45,594 nucleotides of DNA from Mycobacterium sp. (GTDB taxonomy: Bacteria; Actinomycetota; Actinomycetes; Mycobacteriales; Mycobacteriaceae), in the NCBI RefSeq assembly GCF_008709575.1, contig NZ_VYIK01000027.1, positions 1-45,594 of the forward strand, given 5' to 3'. The notes under the pieces are model-generated. The model saw only the letters and a program-made list of their open reading frames with translations, did not search any database and was not told the origin of the DNA. Positions 44,633-45,594 of the stretch are shown piece after piece. The stretch's first letter is position 1. Each line of letters starts with the position of its first letter. The position numbers were made by a program, and so were the translations under genes.

Positions 44633-45535
44633 ATGACGGTGCGCTCCGACGACGACGAGTGGGACATCGTCAGCAGCGTGGGTTACACCGCGCTGGTGGT
44701 GGCCGGCTGGCGGGCTGTGCACGCTCTCGGTCCGCAGCCGTTGGTTCGCGACGAGTACGCGAAGCACTTCATCGCGGCGTCGGCCGATCCGTATCTGACC
44801 GGGCTGCTGGCCACTCCGGCGCGAACCGAGGGCGCCATGGTGTTTCCGCGGCTGTACGGCGTACAGACCCGGTTCTTCGACGAGTTCTTCATGTCGGCCA
44901 CGGCGGACGGCATCCGCCAAGCGGTGATCATCGCCGCGGGACTGGACTCCCGGGCATTCCGGCTCGACTGGCCCAGCCGAACGACAGTGTTCGAGGTGGA
45001 CCAGCCGAAAGTCCTGGAGTTCAAATCGCGGGTGCTTACCGAAAAAGGTTTCGAACCGGCTGCTCGACGCAAAGTCGTCGCCGCCGATCTTCGCCACGAC
45101 TGGTCAATACCATTGCAGGCGGCAGGATTCGACCCGCAGGCTCGCACGGCCTGGTCGGTCGAGGGCGTACTGCCCTACTTGACCGGCCAGGCGCAGGATG
45201 CGCTCTTGGCCCGCATCAGTGCGCTTTCCGCAGCGGGCAGCCACTTGGCGATCGGCGCCCTGGGCTCGCGGCACACCTGGGATCAGCTTGCCGCGCTGGA
45301 GAAGAGATATCCCGGGCTGCTGTCCGGTGGTGCCGACTTCTCCGCGCTGACCTACGACGAGCAGACCAAGACCCCGCCCGCCCGCTGGCTGGCCGATCAT
45401 GGGTGGACCGTTGATCCGGTCCGCAACACGCTGCAGCTGCAAGCCGGCTACGGGCACACGCCGCCTGACGTCGATGTTCAGGTCGATGCCGTCTTGCACT
45501 CCGAATACATCACCGCGACCGCGAAAGTGCAATGA
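44633..45535 (+). CDS. LCM-type SAM-dependent methyltransferase (Rv1896c-like)
   Basis: Member of the mycobacterium-expanded leucine carboxyl methyltransferase-like family (PF04072), 300 residues, with [13 protein letters not shown], the SAM motif [17 protein letters not shown], the acidic strand [13 protein letters not shown] and SVEGVLPYL. Substrates of this family are mostly unknown; some members methylate lipids or small acids. An AGGAG precedes the ATG at 44633. It is the Rv1896c position beside dtd. After its stop, the last 59 bp of the window hold nothing recognisable. Confidence 0.94.
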   Translation: MTVRSDDDEWDIVSSVGYTALVVAGWRAVHALGPQPLVRDEYAKHFIAASADPYLTGLLATPARTEGAMVFPRLYGVQTRFFDEFFMSATADGIRQAVIIAAGLDSRAFRLDWPSRTTVFEVDQPKVLEFKSRVLTEKGFEPAARRKVVAADLRHDWSIPLQAAGFDPQARTAWSVEGVLPYLTGQAQDALLARISALSAAGSHLAIGALGSRHTWDQLAALEKRYPGLLSGGADFSALTYDEQTKTPPARWLADHGWTVDPVRNTLQLQAGYGHTPPDVDVQVDAVLHSEYITATAKVQ

Positions 45536-45594
45536 TACACCTCTGTCAACGTCACGCGGCAGGTCGTGTGTTGTGCCGGTTGCGGATGTGGGTG

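Noticed and set aside
1..45594. CRISPR arrays, tRNA/rRNA genes, PE/PPE genes, insertion sequences with transposases
   Set aside because: None was recognised by eye on either strand; the group II intron is the only mobile element supported.

Overview
The window is a GC-rich actinobacterial chromosome segment, and the gene content is that of a Mycobacterium, most likely a slow grower outside the M. tuberculosis complex. From about 1 to 17.4 kb it follows, from memory of the H37Rv order, Rv2345 and then Rv2357c-Rv2376c: TPM-domain protein, glyS, smtB-zur, Rv2360c, uppS, recO, amiA2, era, Rv2365c, corC-like, ybeY, phoH1, rsmE, dnaJ2, hrcA, Rv2375, mtb12. The ESX, PLC, PPE and PE_PGRS genes that interrupt this block in H37Rv are absent. 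Two repeat elements decorate it: the 3' end of a group II intron (RT/maturase plus domain V/VI) that ends about 2 bp before the TPM gene, and a three-copy 53-bp MIRU-type repeat between phoH1 and ybeY.

From 17.6 to 30.3 kb lies an accessory metabolic region, in the place where H37Rv carries the mycobactin (mbt) cluster. It holds a plus-strand operon (SDR, diiron ferritin-like protein, Baeyer-Villiger-type FAD monooxygenase, MerR regulator), two amidohydrolases, a GT87 mannosyltransferase-like gene broken by a 65-bp tandem duplication, a divergent aldehyde dehydrogenase/alcohol dehydrogenase pair, and a P450-ferredoxin operon. Synteny resumes at 30.3-32.5 kb with hemW (Rv2388c), rpfD (Rv2389c) and an Rv2390c-like protein.

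From 34.2 to 42.3 kb there is what looks like a self-contained sulfite-reduction island. It contains a 7Fe ferredoxin and an FprA-type ferredoxin reductase, a divergent LysR regulator, the overlapping nirA-cysH-cbiX/che1 operon (sulfite reductase, APS reductase, sirohydrochlorin ferrochelatase) and a trxB-trxA operon. Ferredoxin is the electron donor for NirA, thioredoxin for CysH, and CbiX supplies siroheme iron, so the catalytic, cofactor and electron-donor parts lie side by side. The lysR/fprA and nirA/trxB intergenic regions both contain a TTGTG-N4-CACAA palindrome, a candidate shared operator. In H37Rv the nirA operon lies here but on the other strand, and the FprA/FdxC and Trx genes are elsewhere.

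From 42.4 kb to the end the window jumps to a block equivalent to Rv1901-Rv1896c: cinA, a thiamine-binding MTH1187-family protein, dtd and an LCM-type SAM methyltransferase. The window is therefore a core mycobacterial backbone with at least two rearrangement or insertion zones. I saw no tRNA, rRNA or CRISPR array.
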